From NCBI GenBank assembly GCA_016182435.1, contig JACPGN010000137.1, positions 1-8,578 of the forward strand: DNA of 8,578 bases, given 5' to 3'. The stretch is from Lentisphaerota bacterium (GTDB lineage: Bacteria > Verrucomicrobiota > Kiritimatiellia > JAAZAB01). Each line of letters starts with the position of its first letter. The first letter of the stretch is position 1. The notes beneath the pieces are model-generated. The model saw only the letters and a list, made by a program, of their open reading frames with translations, was not told the DNA's origin and did not search any database. Below are positions 1 to 6,160 of this stretch, one piece after another. The translations under genes and the position numbers were made by a program.

Positions 1-862
1 AAGTCAGGCTGGACCCGAGCAGGGTCCCCGCCAGCAGGCGGCGGAATCCGGTGTCCCGTTGCAGGATGGCCCCCAACTCGCGCAGGTATTGCCGGATGGG
101 CAGGCGCGGCCCGGCATGAGCATGACGATATTCCTTCATCCTCCTTAACACGGCCACGCATCCTAATCCACCCACGATATTAATCAGCAGGCTGATGCCA
201 TAATTGCGCGGGAATGGCGCCACCGACGACCAGCCCGCCAAGGTCTCCTTGATATGCGCCGGAAGCCAGGCGAGCGCCGTGCTGTCCGCGCCCACCAGCA
301 AGGCCACCGCGATGGACGCCGCCAGATTCAGCAGTTGTATCAAACCGGTGGACCAACCAACGATCGTGCCGCGTGTCCGTTGGGGAAAGATGCGCGCGAA
401 GAGGTCCCAGCAGGGCAGGATGGTGAGGCCCTGGCCGATGGCCGCCAGGGCGAAGCCAATGAAAATGCTTCCGATGAGCGTCGTCTGGCCGGCGTTCAGC
501 AGCAGCGCCGCGGCTGGAATCAGCAAAGGCAGAAACATGGGAAGCAAGCTGAGGCTATACAGCCTGACGCGCGACGTATCCGGCCGCATGATCCAGCCCA
601 TGACAACGACCGGCACATAGGCCAGGCTCATGACCGCCACCATGGGGAAGAGGCTAAGCCAATGGGGCCCGTGCAACTTGAGCACCAGGCTGGGAACCAG
701 CATGGACATGTCGCCAAACAAGCCGGTCAGCGCTGACAGGCTGACGCTCGTCATGTACAGCCCGGCGTTGCGCCGGAAATGACGGGCGATAAAAGCGGCC
801 TCCTCCTGGATCTCAGCAGAGGGGTCGAGATGGGATGCCATAGGGGATTGCATGGTCGTCAT
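1..862 (-). CDS. MFS transporter, N-terminal part (runs off left edge)
   Basis: An open minus-strand frame runs from ATG at 862 to the window edge with no stop, giving 287 residues of a longer protein. After a polar N-terminus of about 33 residues, hydrophobic segments lie near residues 35-60, 68-91, 102-123, 128-150, 168-190 and 220-240, consistent with the first six helices of a 12-helix permease. Between helices there is a short Arg-rich loop (LFARIFPQRTRGTIVGW, about 154-170), similar to the conserved RRGR-type cytoplasmic loop of major facilitator proteins; residues 241-275 would be the central cytoplasmic linker. The substrate cannot be told. The gene starts 25 bases after the flippase-like gene and is probably co-transcribed. 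No strong Shine-Dalgarno is visible, and ATG 853 is an alternative start. The plus-strand open frames here are shadows: they read as Arg/Gly/Gln-rich sequence with no family resemblance. Confidence 0.8.
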   Translation of the reverse strand, partial: MTTMQSPMASHLDPSAEIQEEAAFIARHFRRNAGLYMTSVSLSALTGLFGDMSMLVPSLVLKLHGPHWLSLFPMVAVMSLAYVPVVVMGWIMRPDTSRVRLYSLSLLPMFLPLLIPAAALLLNAGQTTLIGSIFIGFALAAIGQGLTILPCWDLFARIFPQRTRGTIVGWSTGLIQLLNLAASIAVALLVGADSTALAWLPAHIKETLAGWSSVAPFPRNYGISLLINIVGGLGCVAVLRRMKEYRHAHAGPRLPIRQYLRELGAILQRDTGFRRLLAGTLLGSSLT

Positions 863-887
863 GGCGTCAAACCGGCCGCCGCCTGGT

Positions 888-1946
888 TCAAACACACTGG
901 TGCTCCGAACGGGTCGTCATCGGTTTGGCGGCGCTTTTGTCGAACATGTAGAAGATTCCGCCCAAGGCCGTTATCAGGGTGGTCAGCACCGAGACGGCAA
1001 AGGAAACAATGAACGCCTCGGCCGAGGGCACGCCGAGGAGTTTGAAGAAGGCCACAAAACTGCCTTCGCGGACGCCGATGCCGTTGATGGATATCGGCAA
1101 GATGATCAGCAGCATGATGAGCGGGACGAAAATAAAATAATAAGTGACGCGCACCTGTACGCCGAAGCTGAGGGCGACGGCATAAAAAACCAGCACCCGC
1201 AGCATCTGCACAAATAAGGTCAGCAGGAATGAAGCGAAGAGCGTGCGCGGATATTGCCGGTACGCAAAAAAGGCGGCGAGCAACTCTCGGGCCCGCCCGC
1301 AACGCTGGAGCGTAGCGACTGCCTGCCCGCAATGCTGCGCATAGCGCTGCAGGCGGGCGGGCTGGGCCGCGGCGCTGATTTTACCGGCCGCCGCGCGCCG
1401 GATAATCCGCTCATCCACCCAGCGGATGAAGCCATTATGAAACAGGAGCGCGGTGGCTAAAGCGCAGGCCGCGACCACTCCGGCGGCAAGCGCGCGCGCG
1501 TGGGCCAAGCCGAAGGTATCGCCGACCATCCAGGCGCTGAGGCAGCCCAGGAAGATCAGCGAGAGCGCGCCGAGGAGCCGGTCCACCACCAGGGAGGTCA
1601 CGGCCACGGCGACATTGGCCGTGTTTTTAGAAAGATAATAGCCCCGCACGATGTCGGCGCTGACACTGGAGGGCAGCACGAGCCCCCAGAATCCGCCGAT
1701 GAAATTGATCACCAGCAGCCGCCCGAACGTTGTGGACGCGCCTTTGACCCGCAGGAGCAGAAGCCATTTAACCACGCTTAAGATGCGCTCGGCCAGCAGC
1801 AAGCCCACGGCCGCACCCAGCAGGGCCGGGTTGGCGCGGCCGGAGAGTTCCAGGCTTCCGCGCCAATCAATCAGGCGCAGGGTGAAAAACAACAACAGCA
1901 GGCTGACGCCGAATTTCAGTAATTGTTTAACGCCTGCTTTGGTCAC
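888..1946 (-). CDS. YbhN/LPG-synthase-TM family flippase-like membrane protein
   Basis: A 352-residue integral membrane protein with about eight hydrophobic segments (roughly 10-27, 40-65, 76-95, 113-138, 150-170, 233-262, 267-290 and 311-335). Family hallmarks are LPSSVSADIVRGYYL (91-105), VVDRLLG (120-126) and NGIGVREGSFVAFF (288-301), which match the lysylphosphatidylglycerol synthase transmembrane / UPF0104 family, also called flippase-like domain proteins. These proteins are thought to move or modify lipids or lipid-linked intermediates in the inner membrane; the substrate here is unknown. The soluble aminoacyl-transferase domain of MprF is absent, so it is probably not an LPG synthase. 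The start is GTG, supported by AAGGGG six bases upstream. The basic, Ala-rich loop at 183-221 contains a degenerate 10-residue repeat. The MFS gene follows 25 bases downstream. Confidence 0.85.
   Translation of the reverse strand: MTKAGVKQLLKFGVSLLLLFFTLRLIDWRGSLELSGRANPALLGAAVGLLLAERILSVVKWLLLLRVKGASTTFGRLLVINFIGGFWGLVLPSSVSADIVRGYYLSKNTANVAVAVTSLVVDRLLGALSLIFLGCLSAWMVGDTFGLAHARALAAGVVAACALATALLFHNGFIRWVDERIIRRAAAGKISAAAQPARLQRYAQHCGQAVATLQRCGRARELLAAFFAYRQYPRTLFASFLLTLFVQMLRVLVFYAVALSFGVQVRVTYYFIFVPLIMLLIILPISINGIGVREGSFVAFFKLLGVPSAEAFIVSFAVSVLTTLITALGGIFYMFDKSAAKPMTTRSEHQCV
1291..1350. repeat. Degenerate 30-bp tandem duplication inside the flippase-like gene
   Basis: Two adjacent 30-base units share 15 of their first 17 bases (GCCYGCCCGCAAYGCTG), then a one-base slip, then TAGCG. 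In the protein they encode two ten-residue units with the pattern Q-x-C-G-x-A in the cytoplasmic loop (QRYAQHCGQA and VATLQRCGRA). The likely cause is an old slippage duplication that stayed in frame. Confidence 0.4.
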
Positions 1947-1952
1947 GTTGTG

Positions 1953-1958
1953 CCCCTT
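1953..1958 (-). promoter_or_regulatory. Ribosome-binding site deciding the GTG start of the flippase-like gene
   Basis: AAGGGG on the minus strand lies six bases before the GTG at 1946. No in-frame ATG with comparable support exists nearby, so this site is the main reason for accepting GTG. Confidence 0.6.
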
Positions 1959-2025
1959 GCGCCGTTGTTCGCGCTTCGTATCTACTCAGGTGGGTGCAAT
2001 TACCAAAGCCAGGCAGATTTTTTTT

Positions 2026-2105
2026 ACCACGGATTACACTGATTTCACGGATGAGGTCAATTAAAGATATCTCTCCTTATCCGTGCCATCCGTGTAATCC
2101 GTGGT
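2026..2105. repeat. Palindromic repeat of the ACCACGGATTACAC...GTGTAATCCGTGGT type
   Basis: Left arm 2026-2052 and right arm 2079-2105 are inverted copies of 27 bases with three mismatches, separated by a 26-base AT-rich loop. Each arm is itself built from three nine-base units of the form NNCACGGAT (ACCACGGAT, TACACTGAT, TTCACGGAT on the left; three ATCCGTGNN units on the right). A run of nine T residues (2017-2025) precedes the left arm. Read as protein, the left arm gives the TDYTDFTD string often seen in spurious ORFs of environmental genomes. From general knowledge, similar elements recur many times between genes in PVC, Bacteroidota and Chloroflexota-type assemblies; their mobility and function are not settled. 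It fills the 197-base gap between the URO-D-like and flippase-like genes and could also form a transcript-end hairpin. Confidence 0.8.
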
Positions 2106-2143
2106 TCCTGCCATAGGCGGGCCTGAGCAGTTACAGTTCGCCA

Positions 2144-3496
2144 TCAATATTCCCCGGCAATTCCACGCACTATTTTCACCCAGCGTGACAGTCGTTCCGG
2201 GTCGTCCTCAACGGTTTCAATATCCTTAAGGTGAATATGGACGAAACAGCCTCGGCAAGCTGTTAAGCCCTGCTGAATGATGGTGCGGATGCGTCTTTCA
2301 TCCCACCCGCAGCAGACCATGTCCGTGGGGTTCGGGCGCCAGGAGAGAATATAGTCGGCGCCGATTTGTTCGGCGCACTTGCGCACGTCCGCGGCGGGGG
2401 CTACGGCAATGCTGCGCAGGTTCTTCAGGTTGCGCAGCAGATCAATTTTCCGGGTCAGGTCTTCGCAGCAGCCGTAGTGCACGAGGCCGAAGCGCTCCAG
2501 AATGGGCCGTTGATACTGAAACAGAAACTCCTCATGAAATTGCGGGGAGATAAGAGTGTATTCCTGCGCGGCACAGAACGTCCACAACTGCTTGCGTTTG
2601 ACCGCGCCGGAGTTGGGTCGGGGACGTTCAAGCTCTTCGGCGTAGGGCATAGCCTGATTGTGCTGGGAGGTCAGGCTGTAATCACCGGCGTCTTCGGCCG
2701 ATTGATTATTGGCCAGAATCCCGTCCCGCATAAAGGCCAGCAAGCGGCGCAGCTCATCGGGGTATTCATACATATCCAGCATGAGCTGGCCTAAGCCTCT
2801 GAGTCTGGCCAGATGCGTGGAAAGGTCCGCGCTGAAATGGCTGTAGAACGCTCCGCGCACGACATCAACCGGCAGGATATCGCCAAGGGCTTCGCGGAGG
2901 CGGGAAACATTACGCGCCGTCTCGCCCTCGTCAATTTCATGCGGGGTAACCGTCAATTTTCCGGTGTCCGCCCAGTTCTTGAAGGGCGGATCGTATTGCC
3001 AGGCCCCGCCTTCCACATCAGGATTATGGCGGCTCTGCAGCAAACCCCAGGGTTTATCCCAGGAACCTTTGACCGCCGCGCCCTGAGTAAGCCAGGGTTC
3101 CTGAATACAATCATCGCCGATGCGGTCATGAAAGATCTTCATCCGCAAAGCGCGTTCGTGCTCCCGGTAGAACGCCTCGGCGCACTGCAGCGCGGAATCG
3201 CCGAATACTTTTCGGCACCACACATTATGCATGCCGAAGGAAACCAGCACCAGGGGCCTGGTTTTTTTCCTGCCGAAATGGGCTGCCCACAGCGCCCGTC
3301 GCTCATCCTGGACGGGTTTTGCGGCAATCGCGGCGTATTGTCTGGCCAGGTCGCGCAGTATTTGGATATCCTTCCTGGAATTTATTTTGCGTGTTCCTTC
3401 AAATGATTGATTCCTTATGCCGAACAGCACGCAAAAATAGCATCCCGTCTGCGACCGGCAGAAGGATATTAGCGGGCCGTCGGACAACCTCGTCAT
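2144..3496 (-). CDS. Uroporphyrinogen decarboxylase-like / corrinoid-methyltransferase superfamily protein
   Basis: Most of this protein resembles the URO-D superfamily, which includes HemE and the Zn-dependent methyltransferases MtaA and CmuA. The clearest feature is HYGCCED near residues 340-346 (counting from 3496), at the place where MtaA-type enzymes carry their metal-binding His/Cys set; GCCED is followed by a DLLRNLKNLRSIAVAP strand-helix unit and a late HIHLKD strand. The diverged sequence makes heme synthesis unlikely. Methyl transfer to or from a corrinoid or thiol is an inference. The start is uncertain. ATG 3496 overlaps the endonuclease stop as ATGA, but the first 37 codons lie mostly in the attC-like element and do not look like family sequence. 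Family resemblance begins at residue 38 (INSRKDIQILRDLARQ), where an ATA codon at 3385 sits nine bases after GAAGGA. GTG 3430 is a third option. The stop at 2144 is clear. Confidence 0.7.
   Translation of the reverse strand: MTRLSDGPLISFCRSQTGCYFCVLFGIRNQSFEGTRKINSRKDIQILRDLARQYAAIAAKPVQDERRALWAAHFGRKKTRPLVLVSFGMHNVWCRKVFGDSALQCAEAFYREHERALRMKIFHDRIGDDCIQEPWLTQGAAVKGSWDKPWGLLQSRHNPDVEGGAWQYDPPFKNWADTGKLTVTPHEIDEGETARNVSRLREALGDILPVDVVRGAFYSHFSADLSTHLARLRGLGQLMLDMYEYPDELRRLLAFMRDGILANNQSAEDAGDYSLTSQHNQAMPYAEELERPRPNSGAVKRKQLWTFCAAQEYTLISPQFHEEFLFQYQRPILERFGLVHYGCCEDLTRKIDLLRNLKNLRSIAVAPAADVRKCAEQIGADYILSWRPNPTDMVCCGWDERRIRTIIQQGLTACRGCFVHIHLKDIETVEDDPERLSRWVKIVRGIAGEY
3395..3400 (-). promoter_or_regulatory. 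Shine-Dalgarno pointing at an ATA start of the URO-D-like gene
   Basis: GAAGGA on the minus strand lies nine bases before ATA 3385-3383. No in-frame ATG, GTG or TTG lies between the edge of the attC-like element (3419) and residue INSRKD, so this is the only well-spaced ribosome-binding site in the native part of the gene. Confidence 0.35.
3419..3474 (-). other. Left attC-like element, downstream end of the R-M insert
   Basis: Read on the minus strand, 56 bases run from CGCTAAT (3474-3468, R''-like) to GTTCGGC (3425-3419, R'-like, with the G|TT crossover dinucleotide), enclosing a nine-pair hairpin. CGCTAAT is complementary, with one G-T wobble, to GTTAGCG at the far end of the insert (6057-6051). 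This is expected if both come from one circular cassette. Weak points: the internal stem is off-centre, and the L boxes are not convincing. Confidence 0.3.
3433..3467 (-). terminator. Possible Rho-independent terminator after the R-M genes
   Basis: On the minus strand, 26 bases after the endonuclease stop, ATCC-T-TCTGC pairs with GCAGA-CG-GGAT around a CGGTC loop, giving nine base pairs. GC and then TATTTTT follow. This looks like a modest intrinsic terminator. It also lies inside the left attC-like element, so the same hairpin may be the attC stem rather than, or as well as, a terminator. Confidence 0.4.
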
Positions 3497-4464
3497 TCGT
3501 ACGGTCCCAGAAAGCGCTCGCCGTTGAAGTGGATGACGTGCGACGGTGCCTCGGCGATCCACACCTCGGTTTCCCATGCAATCTCGCTCAGGTACTTCGT
3601 CATGGCCCGCCGTGTGAGAAACGCTGTCACGAAGACGAGGCCGGAACGGGCGGAGCCGAAGAGTGCCTTCAACTCGTTGTGCCGCTTGATGCCGATCGGT
3701 CCATGACTTGTCACTGCTTCGATAAGCACAAGCCAGTCCTTGTCTCGCAGATGCACTACCACGTCGGGCATCTTTCCGTGCTCGTCGATCTCAACGCCGA
3801 GCTTCGCGAGATAGCCACCCTCGACGTGCCGCTGCTTCTGCCCGGTGTCGCCCAAGTAGACGACCGTGCCGCCAGGTGTGAAACGAGAGCAGAATTCCTC
3901 GATTATCTTCTTGACGAGTTCGTTCTGACCACCGGCGGTCAGCGACACCTTCTTTCCGCTCGGGAGTTTCACCGGAACCAGTGCCATCTCACGCTCTCTC
4001 GCTCGCAGCGTCCCGAGGGTGGTAGTTGTGGCCATAAAGGCCGCCAAGGAGTGGCGCCAACCGGGTAAACCAAATGCACGAACCAGCTTGAGGAGCGCAG
4101 GGGCAACTTGGTAGCGATTGGCAGGACTATTCACGGGCCGATGAGGATTGTCGGGATTCGCCACGAGAAGGCCCATCTGGACGAACTGGTGCACTGTGAA
4201 CCGCCTGACGGTCTCGCGCGTGTTCGGGGCGTACTCTTTGCCAAACTGATCCCGGAAGACATTCATCATCTCGGTGATTCCGAGCATCGGATCGGTCGCG
4301 GCCGCCCACGACCTGCGCGGTGTCATTCCCAGAAGCGCGAGGAGAACAAGTGCCGACCGCTCGTTCTGCTGTTCTCTGGGCACGTTCAAAGAGGCGAGCA
4401 TTGCGAGGGCCTCGTCGCTGCGCTTCGCCGCCGCGCTGCGCCTGTTCGTAGGTTTTTTAGCCAT
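3493..4464 (-). CDS. Type II restriction endonuclease, BsuBI/PstI family
   Basis: A 323-residue enzyme; R.BsuBI and R.PstI have nearly the same length. The C-terminal catalytic domain is very characteristic: VVYLGDTGQK (201-210), KMPDVVV (231-237), LIEAVTSHGP (247-256), then VFVTAF (277-282), IAWETEVWIAE (295-305) and HFNGERFLGPY (312-322). P-D 233-234 and E249 are the likely metal-binding PD...E core of a PD-(D/E)XK-type nuclease. The N-terminal 1-180 is the helical BsuBI/PstI N-terminal domain. Family members cut CTGCAG, so that is the predicted, unproven target. ATG 4464 was chosen over the upstream in-frame ATG 4524 because GAGG lies nine bases before it and it overlaps the methyltransferase stop by eight bases (ATGGCTAA), which suggests translational coupling; the methylase is then made first. 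No control (C) protein gene is visible. Confidence 0.93.
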   Translation of the reverse strand: MAKKPTNRRSAAAKRSDEALAMLASLNVPREQQNERSALVLLALLGMTPRRSWAAATDPMLGITEMMNVFRDQFGKEYAPNTRETVRRFTVHQFVQMGLLVANPDNPHRPVNSPANRYQVAPALLKLVRAFGLPGWRHSLAAFMATTTTLGTLRAREREMALVPVKLPSGKKVSLTAGGQNELVKKIIEEFCSRFTPGGTVVYLGDTGQKQRHVEGGYLAKLGVEIDEHGKMPDVVVHLRDKDWLVLIEAVTSHGPIGIKRHNELKALFGSARSGLVFVTAFLTRRAMTKYLSEIAWETEVWIAEAPSHVIHFNGERFLGPYE

Positions 4465-6028
4465 GGAAGAGAACCTCGCCGACGAGGTGATCAAGCCCGT
4501 CCTGCGCAGGAAAACACTTTCCAATCCTCCGCCCGAGCGCGATTAGAGCAGAACGCGTCGGGTATGGCAGAGACCGCAGATCGGAAGCGTTTACCTGTGT
4601 GTGGCCGCTAAACTGCCTGAAGTAGGCGTCCACGAGCGATGAGTTCAGGTACGCCGCGAGCCCCTTAGCAAGAGCCTCCGACAGTCCGGCGCCGCGCGCG
4701 TGGAAGTAGTTTACATGGTTCTCGAACGCGACTTGAGGTGCGGGAATACGCGCTGGGTCGTAGACGGCCGCGACAATCCGCCGCCGTTCCTCCTTCGCCG
4801 AGAATCGCTTTGTCAATACGTAATGGCCTTCAGGGACGACAAGTTCCTCGGCCCTCGGTCCGAGAGCGAGAGCGTTCGGCTTACGTGTGTTGCCATTGGG
4901 CCATTCGACGAAGCCCTGCTTGAAGTGGCAGGGGTAGATGAGGGGCACCGTGTTTTTCCCCGGCCAGGATCGAAGCAGGTCTCGAGCTCGGAAGTCGACA
5001 ACGCGCCCCGTTGACACGGTCAATCCGAGGCCGGAGCTCGTTGCTCCCAGGCCGCTGATCTGATCTCGGGTTGATTCGCCTTCCTCCTCTGGAACGACGT
5101 GAATAACCGTGTGACGACCGTGAGGACGAATGAGTTCATCGTGTTCGATCATTCGCATACGAAGGTCAAGACCACTAGGCCCCGCGCTCGCGGAGACTAT
5201 GACGGCGGCGTTCGCTTTCGTGTTCTTCACAGCATGAAAAACCACATTCTCTTGCAAGACCTTATCGTCCGCAAAGGCAGCATCACGGGCGTCGAATACG
5301 TGCACTCGGCGGAAACGCATCTCCTGCAATAAGTATCGGCGAAACGGCTCAAAATAGGGACCGTTGCAGAAACTCCTTGGGGTGATCGCTACCAGCTCTC
5401 CGTCTGGCGCCAGTAGTCGCGCGGCTACAGCCACGAAGCCCGTGTACAGATTGGTGGTCTCGAGTCCGATCGAACGTAGCAGCGACCGCTCCCGAGAATC
5501 CGTACGGATCTTCCGGTAGGGCGGATTGAGGATGGCGCAGTCGAAGCGCTCTTGCTCGCCCCTTGCGAAGAGATTTCCTGCGAGAGCACTTGCACCCGCT
5601 TCCAGGAAGTCATCGTACATGAGACGCCCTTGAAACGAGATTCCAACCGCCTCGCATGCAAACCGGCACCGTTCCAGTGTATCGCGCAAATAGCCAACGA
5701 GAACAGGATCGATCTCATAGGCCGTCACGGCGATCGCGGCTGGGCGCGTGGGTCGTTGGCAGAGGGTCAACACCAAGGCAGCGCATAGGGTCCCGGCCCC
5801 GGCTCCGGGGTCAAGGATGCGAATATCGGAACCCCGGCAGGCGAACATACCGGCCATCAGAATGGCGATGGGGCTGGGCGTTAGGAATTGACCCATCTGC
5901 GCACGGTGCCGGGAATCCAGGCGTGCGGAGGCCTCCTTGCGAACTTCATCGAGCGTCAGCAGCAGTGAGTCTGCCCCGCCACCTGCAGCCTCCTGAAGAC
6001 CATGCTTTCGTTCGTTGGTCATTTTCAC
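4457..6028 (-). CDS. Type II N6-adenine DNA methyltransferase (M.PstI/M.BsuBI-like)
   Basis: A 523-residue SAM-dependent methyltransferase; M.BsuBI and M.PstI are about 500 residues long. Motifs in order are GQFLTP (46-51, motif X), ILDPGAGAGTL (71-81, motif I, SAM-binding loop), YEID (104-107, acidic residue for the SAM ribose), LMYDD (136-140) and ILNPPY (166-171, motif IV, adenine catalysis). The order X-I-IV is that of gamma-class adenine methylases. The C-terminal part, with LNSSLVDAYFRQFSGHTQVN (about 459-478), is the target-recognition region shared by the PstI-type group. It would protect the host from the linked endonuclease by methylating the adenine of CTGCAG. The start is GTG 6028, or ATG 6022 two codons later; GGCGAG lies six bases before the GTG. 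No promoter is evident in the short leader, so expression may depend on read-through from the ferredoxin-cupin genes. A CTGCAG site lies inside its own 5' end (5983-5988). Confidence 0.93.
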   Translation of the reverse strand: MKMTNERKHGLQEAAGGGADSLLLTLDEVRKEASARLDSRHRAQMGQFLTPSPIAILMAGMFACRGSDIRILDPGAGAGTLCAALVLTLCQRPTRPAAIAVTAYEIDPVLVGYLRDTLERCRFACEAVGISFQGRLMYDDFLEAGASALAGNLFARGEQERFDCAILNPPYRKIRTDSRERSLLRSIGLETTNLYTGFVAVAARLLAPDGELVAITPRSFCNGPYFEPFRRYLLQEMRFRRVHVFDARDAAFADDKVLQENVVFHAVKNTKANAAVIVSASAGPSGLDLRMRMIEHDELIRPHGRHTVIHVVPEEEGESTRDQISGLGATSSGLGLTVSTGRVVDFRARDLLRSWPGKNTVPLIYPCHFKQGFVEWPNGNTRKPNALALGPRAEELVVPEGHYVLTKRFSAKEERRRIVAAVYDPARIPAPQVAFENHVNYFHARGAGLSEALAKGLAAYLNSSLVDAYFRQFSGHTQVNASDLRSLPYPTRSALIALGRRIGKCFPAQDGLDHLVGEVLFHG

Positions 6029-6042
6029 TGTGAACTCGCCAT
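6025..6042 (-). other. Five-codon upstream minicistron before the methyltransferase
   Basis: ATG at 6042 opens a five-codon frame (MASSQ) ending in TGA at 6027-6025. That stop overlaps the GTG start and ends two bases before ATG 6022. Termination and restart could load ribosomes on a gene with a weak Shine-Dalgarno. Very short upstream frames are known to aid translation of integron cassettes that lack good ribosome-binding sites. It may also be chance. Confidence 0.25.
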
Positions 6043-6050
6043 CTATGTCT

Positions 6051-6114
6051 CGCTAACGCTGCGGGTCACCGGGAGCCGGGTTTATCAACCATCCAGTGCA
6101 GCGCCTTGTTCGGC
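6051..6114 (-). other. Right attC-like element, upstream end of the R-M insert
   Basis: This 64-base element has CGCTAAC (6051-6057) and GTTCGGC (6108-6114) at its plus-strand ends, each one base away from consensus attC ends (GSCTAACG and TTGTTAGVC). Inside, CACCGG pairs with CCAGTG (one G-T wobble) at equal nine-base distances from both ends, and GGTT-TATC-AACC closes the tip. An alternative inner pairing is GCTGC with GCAGC. On the minus strand the ends read GCCGAAC ... G|TTAGCG. The two ends fit each other poorly, but GCCGAAC is an exact complement of GTTCGGC at 3425-3419, across the R-M insert. That is the pattern left when a cassette splits an attC. Confidence 0.4.
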
Positions 6115-6160
6115 GGTTCATCGCACCGGCTTCACGACCTGAGATTTCAACACCCCCGGC

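Larger units (their letters stand above)
3425..6056 (-). mobile_element. Putative gene cassette carrying a BsuBI/PstI-type R-M system
   Basis: These 2632 bases contain only the methyltransferase and endonuclease genes, in tandem and tightly packed. The proposed 5' boundary G6057|T6056 (TTAGCG) lies 28 bases before the methyltransferase start, and the proposed 3' boundary G3425|T3424 (TTCGGC) lies 68 bases after the endonuclease stop. Compact, promoterless genes with the recombination site on the 3' side are typical of integron cassettes. Deleting the segment on paper joins GCCGAAC (6114-6108) with GTTCGGC to form one site with a perfect seven-base R-box pairing. No integrase, attI or further cassette is in view. 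It could instead be an isolated insertion at a secondary site, part of an integrase-less attC cluster, or an R-M module with chance flanking motifs. Confidence 0.4.

Noticed and set aside
204..736. Plus-strand open frames of 138 and 160 codons
   Set aside because: They are antisense to a continuous minus-strand membrane-protein frame with clear MFS character; their composition is Arg/Gly/Gln-rich with no motif.
2366..3406. Plus-strand open frames of 142 and 197 codons
   Set aside because: They are antisense to the URO-D-like gene, lack a good ribosome-binding site and resemble no family I recognise.
3496..3577. Upstream ATG 3577 as start of the URO-D-like gene
   Set aside because: It would overlap the conserved C-terminus of the endonuclease by 85 bases and adds Arg-rich sequence with no family match.
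4465..4524. Twenty-codon N-terminal extension of the endonuclease from ATG 4524
   Set aside because: It would lie wholly inside the methyltransferase C-terminus; ATG 4464 has a Shine-Dalgarno and gives the normal family length.
3419..6114. R-M region as a DNA transposon with terminal inverted repeats
   Set aside because: The inverted similarity is limited to seven- or eight-base boxes, no target-site duplication was found, and no transposase is inside.
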